From NCBI GenBank assembly GCA_043813445.1, contig JBDRLD010000075.1, forward strand, positions 1-7,156: DNA of 7,156 nt, given 5' to 3'. Below, piece after piece: positions 1 to 5,820 of the stretch (positions are counted from its first letter, which is position 1; every line of letters starts with the position of its first letter). The stretch is from JBDRLD01 sp043813445. GTDB lineage: Bacteria > Patescibacteriota > Patescibacteriia > JACPHY01. Under the pieces are notes generated by a model that was given only the letters and a program-made list of their open reading frames with translations, had not been told where the DNA came from and ran no database searches. Both the position numbers and the translations under genes were made by a program.

Positions 1-797
1 TTCAGCTTCACATGCGTCGGCCATGATGGAGCGGTAATAGTAGGCGATCCGCCGCCAGGAGAAGCCGCGTTGTTTTCTGATCCATCATCACCAGTATCTC
101 CAGTGTCATCCTGCTGGTCTCCAGCATCGTCTCCACTGTCACCACCATCATCTCCGGTGTCGCCCTGCTCGCCATCACCGTCATCCTGCTGGTCTCCTAC
201 ATCATCTCCGCTTTCACCATCTTCATCTCCAGCTCCATCGTCAGCACTATCGTCCGCGCCAGTAGCGGATCGTAGTGTAAAATCCGCAGCATTATCGTCT
301 GTGTCCGCACCATTGCTTCGTTGGATTACATCGCCCGGATCTGGATTCTGCGTTGCAGCACTTCCTTCAAATGACACCACCTCGCCCCATCCGACGAGAT
401 CGACAATTGGTCGCTCATCATTGACGACCGGGCCGTAGAGAACGCACGAATTATCCGGAGCGAGCGACTGCTTGGTAGAGTATGTCGCCGATGCCTCGCC
501 CGCAAATATACCTTCCGGATGCGCAATACGTGCGGTTGCACCTGCGGCGACGCTTATGGCTGGAAACGCAGTTAGGAGATTGGACTCGCTACCACTTGAT
601 GTTCGCTTGGACAGTCGCCACCCCTCAAGCGAGATCTCTTCGCTCGTCGGATTATAGAGCTCGACGTACTCATCCTTTGCACTCTCACCGCCAACCTGAA
701 TCTCAGATATGACGACATGATTCCCTGCGACAGCCATTGATGGAACTCCTCCCAAAAAAACGACGCTTAATACAAACAAAAAATAAGCTCGGTGCAT
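1..797 (-). CDS. Secreted lamin-tail-domain (LTD) protein, 3' part missing
   Basis: Open frame of 265 codons from ATG at 797 that runs off the left edge with no stop. Seen: residues 1-25 look like a signal peptide (MHR, then a hydrophobic run, then SMAVAG), so the mature protein would start near N26. Residues about 27-175 fit a lamin-tail beta-sandwich: VVISEIQ, DEYVELYNP (42-50), LEGWRL (57-62), SLAPDNSCVLYG, IVDLVGWG (131-138), FEG and DTDDNAADF (165-173). Residues about 180-245 are an Asp/Gly/Gln-rich linker with a repeated GDQQDD (201 and 226). Known of the family: exported LTD proteins are frequent in Patescibacteria and may act at the cell surface; their targets are mostly unknown. The missing C-terminus may hold a second domain or an anchor. 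Start choice: the ATG at 797 has no Shine-Dalgarno. M21 (737) has GGGAGGAG about 10 bases upstream, but starting there would remove the signal peptide, so 797 is preferred. The family call is strong; the role is unknown. Confidence 0.87.
   Translation of the reverse strand, partial: MHRAYFLFVLSVVFLGGVPSMAVAGNHVVISEIQVGGESAKDEYVELYNPTSEEISLEGWRLSKRTSSGSESNLLTAFPAISVAAGATARIAHPEGIFAGEASATYSTKQSLAPDNSCVLYGPVVNDERPIVDLVGWGEVVSFEGSAATQNPDPGDVIQRSNGADTDDNAADFTLRSATGADDSADDGAGDEDGESGDDVGDQQDDGDGEQGDTGDDGGDSGDDAGDQQDDTGDTGDDGSENNAASPGGGSPTITAPSWPTHVKL
105..197 (-). repeat. In-gene repeat encoding the acidic GDQQDD linker
   Basis: The 18-mer GTCATCCTGCTGGTCTCC (plus strand) occurs at 105-122 and again at 180-197. 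The copies start 75 bases apart, exactly 25 codons, so the frame is kept. Each encodes GDQQDD in the lamin-tail protein. The DNA between is built from related GGAGAT and GGTGAT codon pairs. This looks like in-frame slippage or duplication within a disordered linker and is likely to vary in length between strains. Confidence 0.75.
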
Positions 798-814
798 ATA
801 AAAAACGAAGTGGG

Positions 815-843
815 AGTATGTCGAGGTGTGAGATTTCTCCCAA
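815..843 (-). promoter_or_regulatory. Possible promoter of the LTD gene
   Basis: On the minus strand TTGGGA (843-838) stands 17 bases from CATACT (820-815). The match is modest: three of six bases at -35 and four of six at -10. Transcription would start near 808, about 11 bases before the ATG at 797, giving an almost leaderless mRNA. That would fit the missing Shine-Dalgarno. Confidence 0.25.
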
Positions 844-970
844 TGGTCGAAATGACTGTGGGGTGAAGGGCTCGATTCGCGATGATGGTCTTTTGTGTAG
901 GTCTCCGTAATTATCGTATCACGCAGACATCGAATTCTCCTCGCAGCAAGCTGACGAGGTACCCGTTCTG

Positions 971-1056
971 CGTAGGGGTGGCCTCCTATGGCCGCCCGTC
1001 CGGACCCCAGTCATGCGACGGGGCGGACGGGCGGGGACAACGCCACCGCCCCTACG
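971..1056. repeat. GC-rich palindromic element, copy 1 (GTAGGGGCG type)
   Basis: An 86-base imperfect inverted repeat. The outer arms are CGTAGGGGTGGC (971-982) and GCCACCGCCCCTACG (1042-1056), which pair with a three-base bulge. The inner arms CCGCCCGTCCG (992-1002) and CGGACGGGCGG (1024-1034) are exact complements over 11 bases. The right end shares CGCCCCTACGTCA with copy 2 (1199-1211) and with a lone half at 4656-4668. It encodes no protein and resembles REP/MITE-like dispersed palindromes. Confidence 0.75.
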
Positions 1057-1102
1057 TCAAACAGGGAACAGATGCAGTAGGCCGACCAAATGTCCGTTCC
1101 GT

Positions 1103-1208
1103 GTAGGGGCGATCCCAGAGCCTGTCCTGCCTGCCCGCCTCTGGAGGGAGTCTGCGAAGGATCCGCGTAGGTCGCCCGTCCGTCCGGGCGGGGAACCCCG
1201 CCCCTACG
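1103..1208. repeat. GC-rich palindromic element, copy 2 (composite)
   Basis: The outer arms GTAGGGGCG (1103-1111) and CGCCCCTAC (1199-1207) are exact complements. Two further hairpins lie inside: CCAGAG (1115-1120) with CTCTGG (1139-1144), and CGCCCG (1173-1178) with CGGGCG (1185-1190). An extra GCGTAGG at about 1165 could act as a second left arm, so this may be a truncated element next to, or nested in, another. The order of motifs (GCGTAGG, GCCCGTCCG, GGGCGGGG, CGCCCCTACGTCA) matches copy 1. Confidence 0.7.
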
Positions 1209-1331
1209 TCAAATCAGAAAGAACACAACAAGCTGATGTGGGTCGAACCTTGAGATTATTAAAACCCTATTGTCCACAGAAAGGGAACACCCCATAAACA
1301 CCTCACAAACCCTTGGCTCAACCAAGCGCAC

Positions 1332-1360
1332 TTGACAGTGAAAAATAGCAATGAAATAAT
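1332..1360 (+). promoter_or_regulatory. Near-consensus sigma70-type promoter
   Basis: TTGACA (1332-1337) is a perfect -35 box. It is followed by exactly 17 bases and AATAAT (1355-1360), five of six at -10. This is the strongest promoter in the window. Transcription would start near 1367. No credible protein start lies downstream until polA at 1876, and a strong terminator intervenes, so the promoter most likely drives a non-coding RNA. Confidence 0.7.
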
Positions 1361-1392
1361 GGATATGACGAGCGCGGGAATGCGCTCTTCTC

Positions 1393-1422
1393 ATGTGCCC
1401 AAATGGGGCTCATTCGTTTTTT
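1393..1422 (+). terminator. Possible early terminator or attenuator
   Basis: ATGTGCCC (1393-1400) pairs with GGGCTCAT (1406-1413), with one mismatch, and a T6 run follows at 1417-1422. It lies only about 25 bases after the predicted transcription start of the candidate RNA. If it works it would stop most transcripts there, as an attenuator would. The stem is weak, so this is tentative. Confidence 0.3.
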
Positions 1423-1687
1423 CCTCAACACGTACTCCTGCTTGCCCCACGATCGACTCATAAGCCTTGTTAGTAGGCATTCCTGCTGATGAGCAGAGGC
1501 GAGTGGAGCAAGCCGGGGGTAGTTGTTGGGGAGAAAGCGATTTTTGTTTTCCTGTACCTGTTGCCGCAGATTCGCGGGATCGGGTGTTCAACTCTCTGGC
1601 CTATACGTCTATGGCCTTGGAATCACAGGAAAGCGGGAAGCGCCCGCGCTTGCTGCACGCCATATCGGCGGCCCCGCGATGACTAAC

Positions 1688-1719
1688 AGTTGGCGCAGCT
1701 CCCCAACTAGCCCTTTTTT
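1688..1719 (+). terminator. Possible internal intrinsic terminator
   Basis: AGTTGG (1688-1693) and CCAACT (1703-1708) form an exact six-base stem with a nine-base loop. After AGCCC comes a T6 run at 1714-1719. The gap between stem and T-run is a little long. It offers an alternative 3' end, near 1719, for the candidate RNA. Confidence 0.35.
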
Positions 1720-1805
1720 CGATACGCACGTACCATCCAGCGCCCGTCCGTGCTTTCGGAAGAAGTCGAAGGCGCGCAGAGCCCAAAGCCCGCGCGACCT
1801 CTTAG

Positions 1806-1849
1806 AGCCCCCCTGTTCGATGGTTTGCTCCATGCGCAGGGGGGCTTTT
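1806..1849 (+). terminator. Strong intrinsic terminator upstream of polA
   Basis: AGCCCCCCTG (1806-1815) and CAGGGGGGCT (1837-1846) are perfect complements over ten bases. The loop contains a second stem, ATGG/CCAT (1820-1833). TTTT follows the stem, then CCGTTTT. No gene ends just before it, so it should end the RNA that starts near 1367 and insulate polA from it. Confidence 0.75.
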
Positions 1850-1861
1850 CCGTTTTCTCTG

Positions 1862-1871
1862 TACAATGGAG
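1862..1871 (+). promoter_or_regulatory. polA -10 box and short Shine-Dalgarno
   Basis: TACAAT (1862-1867, five of six) ends eight bases before the polA ATG at 1876. No good -35 lies 17 bases upstream, where the terminator stem sits. Transcription from here would start within a base or two of the ATG. GGAG (1868-1871) is only four bases from the ATG, close for a normal Shine-Dalgarno. Either a leaderless start or weak ribosome binding on a read-through transcript is possible. Confidence 0.4.
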
Positions 1872-1875
1872 ATAT

Positions 1876-4587
1876 ATGACGAACGTAAACGAATGGCCAA
1901 CACTTCTCCTTATTGATGGCCACGCGATCTTGCATCGGGCTTTCCATGCGTTGCCACCGATGAATACGCCGGATGGCCGCATGGTGAATGCGGCGTACGG
2001 CTTTACGACGATTCTCTTGAAGGTGATCACAGACTACGCGCCAACCCATGTCGCGGTCACTTTTGATACCGGCGAAACCACGTTTCGACACGAGGAGTAC
2101 AAGGAGTACAAGGGTACACGCGAGGAACAACCGAATGAACTCTACGATCAAATCGGCCCCATCGAGGACATCCTGGAAGCATTTCACATTCCGACGTACG
2201 CGCTGGACGGGTATGAAGCAGATGACGTTATTGGAACCATCGCGGAACGCGCGAAAGATTTGGCGCGGGTGCTCATCCTAACCGGCGACCTCGACACGCT
2301 CCAGCTTGTAGACGATCGTGTGCACGTGCTTGCGCTGACGACGAGTATGTCACAACCGACCGAGTACGATCCGGCAGCGGTGCGCGCACGATTCGGCCTT
2401 GATCCGGTGCAGTTGATCGACTACAAAACACTGGCCGGTGATCCGTCAGACAACATCCCTGGCGTGACAGGCGTCGGCAAGAAGACGGCGACGCAAATAT
2501 TGCAGGCCCATGGCACGCTCACGCGCGCAGTTGCCGCAGCCAAAAAGGGGGACGCGGAGGGCATGACTCCTCGCATCGCACAAAAGCTTCTCGACTCCGA
2601 AGATGCGATCACTCTTGGCGAGAAACTTGTCACGATTATCCGTGACGTGCCAATTACCTTCCAACTTGCAGATGCGACGCGGCAGCCAGTTGATCGCGAG
2701 CGTGCCGTCGCAGTATTCCGAGATCTCGGCTTCATGTCACTCGTGAAGCGATTACCCGAAAAAGAGGTGCTCCCTAACGAAGAAGAGAAAGTCCACTCGG
2801 ATGCGGGGGGTGGCCAGAATAATCTATTTCAGGCTTCGGAAAAACTGCAAGAAGGCACATTCATTTCTTCCTCCAAGGAAGTTACGCAGCTCGCGAAAAT
2901 CCTCGCCGAGGCGCAGGCGTTCACGTTCGCGGTTGACGAAGTGGCTGGGCTTGCGATTGCCACAGGCGAACACGCGGACTCGGGATATGGAACGACCATC
3001 CCATGGAAGCATTCAGCCCCGCTCGCACCCATCTTCGCGTTGGACATGGTGGCGAAAACCACGCATGATGCGAAAACGGCAATCCATCTACTCGCGCAAC
3101 ACGACATCGCGCTCGCAGGCAATTGCGACGATACCATGCTCATGTCCTATCTCCTGGCACCCGGGACGCGGAAGCACGACCTCGAATCAATCGCATTCGC
3201 CGATCTCGGCATCGAGCTTGCTGACAACCTCACCGCACATGTCCATGCGATCGCGCAACTTGCTCCGCTACTCCGCTCACGCCTTGTCGACGAGCAGCTG
3301 GACCGCGTATATGCCGATATCGAGCTCCCAAGCATGCCGGTACTCGCGCGGATGGAGGCGCACGGAATCCTCCTCGACACGGACGCGCTCGCATCGCTCA
3401 GCACCCAGATGCACGAACAACTCGATATCGCAGATGCGCACATCTACGAGCTCGCGGGTGAAGATTTCAATATCGACTCTCCACTACAACTGAAACACAT
3501 CCTATTCGAGGTGCTCGGAATCACCGTACGCGGAATCAAAAAAACAGCGAAGGGCGGGAAGCTCTCCACGGCGGCATCCGAACTCGAGAAGCTACGCGAC
3601 GCGCATCCAATCATCGAGCACGTCTTCGCACACCGCGAGCTGAAGAAGCTCCTCTCGACGTACGTCGATGCGCTCCCGAAACTTGTTGGTGATGATGGTC
3701 GCTTGCACACCACATTCAATCAAGTTATCACCGCAACCGGTCGCCTCTCTTCATCTGACCCGAATCTCCAGAACATTCCGGCGTCCGATTTGTGGGGGCC
3801 GGCGATCCGTAGTGCCTTTGTCGCCGAGCGCGGTTGGAAGCTTCTCGCAATTGACTACTCACAGTTCGAGTTGCGTATTGCGGCAACGCTCTCCGGCGAC
3901 CACATACTTCAACAGGCATTCCGCAATGGCGACGACATTCACGCGGCAACCGCTGCCGGCGTCTTTGCTGTCGCGCCCGAGGATGTCACGAAGGATCAGC
4001 GTCGCGTTGCGAAGGCGATCAACTTCGGCATCCTCTACGGCATGGGCGCAACGGCGCTCGCGGCAACAACGAATACGAACCGGCGCGAGGCGGTCGACTA
4101 CATCGATCGCTACTTCCAAACCTACCCGGAGCTCCATGCGTGGATCGAGGAGACGAAAGCGGTTGCGCGTAAGCGCGGGTATGTCGAAACACTATTTGGA
4201 CGCAAGCGCTACCTACCGGAAATCACATCCGGTGTACACATGGTGCAGGCCGCCGCCGAACGCATGGCCGTCAATATGCCGATCCAGGGTACACAGGCCG
4301 ATCTCGTAAAGATGGCGATGATTGCAGCGGACAAATGGGTTCGCGCTGTGGATCCAGCGCCAAGCATCGCGCGTTCAGCATCGAGCGAACGAATACGAAT
4401 GCTCCTCCAGGTGCATGACGAATTGGTATTCGAGGTGCGTACGGACTTTGTGCAAGAGGCCACGCGCGAGCTCACGAATATTCTCGAGAACATACATACA
4501 CTGCCAGTGCCAATCGTAGTGGATGCAAAAATTGGCGACAGCTGGGGCTCACTTAGTCCCTCTCCTCCCGCTGGGAGGGGAGGATAG
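1876..4587 (+). CDS. polA: DNA polymerase I, proofreading domain degenerate
   Basis: 903 residues. It fills gaps and removes RNA primers and flaps in replication and excision repair. The 5' nuclease domain (about 8-295) keeps its acidic residues: D14 (LLLIDGH), D64, E114/D116/D117 (GYEADD), D138/D140 (LTGDLD), D189/D192 (GDPSDN), plus a helix-hairpin-helix GVTGVGKKTA. A linker (297-325) contains QNNLF. The 3'-5' exonuclease fold (about 326-460) has lost its metal ligands: DTE has become DEV (354-356), the motif II Asp appears to be Ala402, and no YxxxD motif is present, so proofreading is probably absent, as in Taq polymerase. The polymerase domain (about 475-890) is intact: TGRLSSSDPNLQNIP (621-635), motif A with D660 (DYSQFELR), motif B R709/K713/F717/Y721, and motif C H847/D848/E849. 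The ATG at 1876 fits the family N-terminus; the in-frame ATG at 1750 would translate through the terminator. The last 11 residues come from a repeat. Family call is near certain. Confidence 0.98.
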   Translation: MTNVNEWPTLLLIDGHAILHRAFHALPPMNTPDGRMVNAAYGFTTILLKVITDYAPTHVAVTFDTGETTFRHEEYKEYKGTREEQPNELYDQIGPIEDILEAFHIPTYALDGYEADDVIGTIAERAKDLARVLILTGDLDTLQLVDDRVHVLALTTSMSQPTEYDPAAVRARFGLDPVQLIDYKTLAGDPSDNIPGVTGVGKKTATQILQAHGTLTRAVAAAKKGDAEGMTPRIAQKLLDSEDAITLGEKLVTIIRDVPITFQLADATRQPVDRERAVAVFRDLGFMSLVKRLPEKEVLPNEEEKVHSDAGGGQNNLFQASEKLQEGTFISSSKEVTQLAKILAEAQAFTFAVDEVAGLAIATGEHADSGYGTTIPWKHSAPLAPIFALDMVAKTTHDAKTAIHLLAQHDIALAGNCDDTMLMSYLLAPGTRKHDLESIAFADLGIELADNLTAHVHAIAQLAPLLRSRLVDEQLDRVYADIELPSMPVLARMEAHGILLDTDALASLSTQMHEQLDIADAHIYELAGEDFNIDSPLQLKHILFEVLGITVRGIKKTAKGGKLSTAASELEKLRDAHPIIEHVFAHRELKKLLSTYVDALPKLVGDDGRLHTTFNQVITATGRLSSSDPNLQNIPASDLWGPAIRSAFVAERGWKLLAIDYSQFELRIAATLSGDHILQQAFRNGDDIHAATAAGVFAVAPEDVTKDQRRVAKAINFGILYGMGATALAATTNTNRREAVDYIDRYFQTYPELHAWIEETKAVARKRGYVETLFGRKRYLPEITSGVHMVQAAAERMAVNMPIQGTQADLVKMAMIAADKWVRAVDPAPSIARSASSERIRMLLQVHDELVFEVRTDFVQEATRELTNILENIHTLPVPIVVDAKIGDSWGSLSPSPPAGRGG
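4559..4583. repeat. Palindromic repeat forming the polA 3' end
   Basis: CCTCTCCTCCC (4559-4569) pairs with GGGAGGGGAGG (4573-4583) over 11 bases, one of them G-U, around a GCT loop. GGTGGGGTGGGGATTT follows. It encodes the last PolA residues (SPSPPAGRGG) and the stop codon lies at its edge. No T-run follows, so it is unlikely to be a terminator. It resembles the dispersed C/T-rich, G/A-rich palindromes found in many environmental genomes. Confidence 0.7.
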
Positions 4588-4679
4588 GTGGGGTGGGGAT
4601 TTGTCAGGAAAGACCTAAGTCCTACATTTTGAGTTTTACATTTTGCATTTAGACTCGCCCCTACGTCATACAAGATGGA
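4588..4679. repeat. Repeat mosaic between polA and the terminator
   Basis: Three different pieces lie side by side: the G-rich tail of the polA palindrome (to about 4600), an AT-rich stretch in which TACATTTTG occurs twice (4623-4631 and 4637-4645), and CGCCCCTACGTCA (4656-4668). The last is identical to the right end of the palindromic elements at 1047-1059 and 1199-1211, with no matching left arm here. It reads as repeat remnants accumulated in a convergent intergenic space. Confidence 0.55.
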
Positions 4680-4709
4680 AAGAGCCCCCGACCGAGGTCG
4701 GGGGCTCTT
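4680..4709. terminator. Two-way terminator between convergent genes
   Basis: A 13-base perfect stem pairs 4680-4692 with 4697-4709 around a CGAG loop; it contains AGAGCCCCCGAC and its complement. The T-stretch is short on both sides: TTGTAG on plus, CTCTTTCC on minus. It stands between polA (plus) and the minus-strand unit. It begins 15 bases after the TGA at 4724-4726, which suggests that this TGA is the natural end of that unit. Confidence 0.75.
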
Positions 4710-4723
4710 GTAGCATCACAGAA

Positions 4724-4906
4724 TCACGATCCAGCGCGCTTGAGGAGGTAAACAGCGTGTGCCACTTGGCTACGCGCACGACTCACCACGTACGCATCTA
4801 CCTGTTGCACAGCGCCCTGTTCCATGGTGTCCAGCGCCTGCTCGAGCTGGTGGATGAGCGCACGGATGTCGCGCGGAAGCTTCTCCACGTCGCACTGGTC
4901 GACGCC
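4724..4906 (-). pseudogene. Same-frame continuation beyond an amber codon, 60 codons
   Basis: Directly after the TAG (4909-4907) of the upstream gene, the same frame stays open for 60 codons to a TGA at 4726-4724. The peptide looks like real protein: mostly amphipathic helix, for example DVEKLPRDIRALIHQLEQAL and later SRARSQVAHAVYLLKRAGS. The terminator lies just downstream. Readings: (1) the C-terminal part of a 363-codon gene cut by a nonsense mutation or a sequencing error; (2) a separate small protein re-initiating at GTG 4888 (VEKLPRD) without a clear Shine-Dalgarno, translationally coupled; (3) amber readthrough. I favour the first because of shared frame, composition and terminator position. 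Function unknown. Confidence 0.5.
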
Positions 4907-5815
4907 CTACTCCGGAGAACACGGCAGTGTACCATCGAGCTTGGCCGCGACGACACAGAGATGCTCCACGATCATATGAAGCTTGTCGGCGGTCGTGGAT
5001 GTCGCACAGTACTCAATTCTCATGATCGGATCGCGCACTGCGTCGGTCGCGCGTCTGAGGTCTAGCTTCACCTCGAGAGACACACCCCCTCCGCAATTGG
5101 TCATCGAGGCGTTCGATGCTGAATCTTCAACATCCTCGTTCGGATGCGCTTCGTCCTCGCCGCGACGGTCGCGGTAGTCGTGGAGCTGCGGTTCCGGGTC
5201 GGGGGATACGGGCGTTGGTGGGGTGGTCGCGATCACGGCGTCGAGCTTCCTATCGATGTCATCGAAAAACGCGATGGCGCCCTCCAACCCCTTGTCCTCC
5301 ACGAGCGCATGCGCGAGCCGAATGGCGCTCTTGACATCTGCGAGCTCCCCTTCTTCACCAAAGAGAAGTCCCTTCAGAAGACGATCGGTCATCCTCCGCT
5401 CGATCTTGAGCGTCTTGCGGAGCCCACCCACCTCCTCCTGCGCCGCCTCGAGCTTGCGCTGAAGCTCATCTTGCTGCTGATCGCCAACGATGCAGTACGC
5501 CTCAATTGACTCGAGTATGCGCGACCCGCAAGGAATGATATAGGATTTCTCATACCCGCTGCCGCCCTCCACCTCACACACCGCGCAGAGACGCACATGA
5601 TGAGGCATGCCCGGTCGCCAAATCTCATCCAGAAACTTAGACGCTTTCTTGTCCATCTCCTCCGTTTGGCCTATGCTCACCAGCTTGGCACGTTGTGCCG
5701 GCCAAACCCTCTTATAACGCTGACCATCGTCGAAGTACAAGACCGGCGTGCCGGGTTCCGGTGTTTTCTCGGTTTCGTGCCAGAACAGCACTCTCTTGTG
5801 AGTACTCTGGACCAT
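4907..5815 (-). CDS. Hypothetical protein, coiled coil and acidic linker
   Basis: 302 residues; I do not recognise a family. Start: ATG 5815 has AGGAGG five bases upstream, far better than the in-frame ATG at 5902. Seen in order: an N-terminal globular part (1-110) with RVLFWHETE, PVLYFDDGQRYKRVW and a Cys-rich stretch, PHHVRLCAVC (C77, C80) followed by C96 and C108, which might bind a metal; a charged helix with coiled-coil character (111-150, DQQQDELQRKLEAAQEEVGG); a helical segment (155-195, ending FFDDIDRKLDAVIA); a Pro- then Asp/Glu-rich linker (197-240); and a C-terminal helical part (245-302). There is no signal peptide or membrane segment, so it should be cytoplasmic. The frame stops at TAG but continues for 60 codons to a TGA beside a terminator, so the protein may be truncated. 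It is convergent with polA and divergent from holA. No function is assigned. Confidence 0.75.
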   Translation of the reverse strand: MVQSTHKRVLFWHETEKTPEPGTPVLYFDDGQRYKRVWPAQRAKLVSIGQTEEMDKKASKFLDEIWRPGMPHHVRLCAVCEVEGGSGYEKSYIIPCGSRILESIEAYCIVGDQQQDELQRKLEAAQEEVGGLRKTLKIERRMTDRLLKGLLFGEEGELADVKSAIRLAHALVEDKGLEGAIAFFDDIDRKLDAVIATTPPTPVSPDPEPQLHDYRDRRGEDEAHPNEDVEDSASNASMTNCGGGVSLEVKLDLRRATDAVRDPIMRIEYCATSTTADKLHMIVEHLCVVAAKLDGTLPCSPE

Positions 5816-5820
5816 CACTT

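Larger units (their letters stand above)
844..1331. other. Gene-free spacer holding palindromic repeats
   Basis: Short open frames occur on both strands, but none has a ribosome binding site, a recognisable domain or a protein-like composition; several run straight through the palindromes. The only structure I see is the two GC-rich palindromic elements at 971-1056 and 1103-1208. The rest (844-970, 1057-1102, 1209-1331) shows no feature I can support. Confidence 0.6.
1367..1849 (+). ncRNA. Candidate structured RNA of unknown class
   Basis: The region runs from a strong promoter to a strong intrinsic terminator and has no convincing reading frame. Hairpins seen in order: GAGCGC/GCGCTC (1370-1387); 1393-1413; an 11-base helix with one mismatch pairing 1440-1450 with 1503-1513, which encloses GCCT/AGGC (1464-1478) and CTGCT/AGCAG (1483-1496), forming a three-way junction; CCGC/GCGG (1564-1577); GGCC-ATA/TAT-GGCC with a bulged T (1598-1616); AAGCG/CGCTT (1631-1651); CGCC/GGCG (1658-1670); AGTTGG/CCAACT (1688-1708); and GCGCG/CGCGC (about 1772-1795). 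The 3' end is uncertain: a T6 run at 1714-1719 could stop a 350-base form, and the terminator at 1806-1849 a 480-base form. I looked for the conserved cores of RNase P RNA, tmRNA, SRP RNA, 6S RNA and tRNA and found none. It could also be a long leader that controls polA. Helices were found by eye, without energy calculation or covariation. Confidence 0.4.

Noticed and set aside
70..438. 122-codon plus-strand frame rich in Ser and Pro
   Set aside because: It is the antisense shadow of the Asp/Gly repeat in the lamin-tail protein.
1238..1256. tRNA T-arm-like GGTTCGACC on the minus strand
   Set aside because: The flanking five-base stem is missing and no acceptor or anticodon arm can be drawn.
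1486..1493. CTGATGAG resembling the hammerhead ribozyme core
   Set aside because: The bases lie inside the CTGCT/AGCAG hairpin, and I found no GAAA box with the flanking stems a hammerhead needs.
1367..1849. RNase P RNA, tmRNA, SRP RNA or 6S RNA
   Set aside because: No GAGGAAAGTCC or ACAGAA core, no tRNA-like ends or tag frame, no SRP helix-8 signature, and no 6S-like single long hairpin on either strand.
1750..1875. 42-codon N-terminal extension of polA from ATG 1750
   Set aside because: It would translate straight through the strong terminator at 1806-1849, has no resemblance to PolA N-termini, and lacks a ribosome site. ATG 1876 fits the family.
4907..4909. Genome-wide reassignment of TAG to an amino acid
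   Set aside because: holA and polA both end in TAG at sensible places, so TAG appears to be an ordinary stop in this genome.
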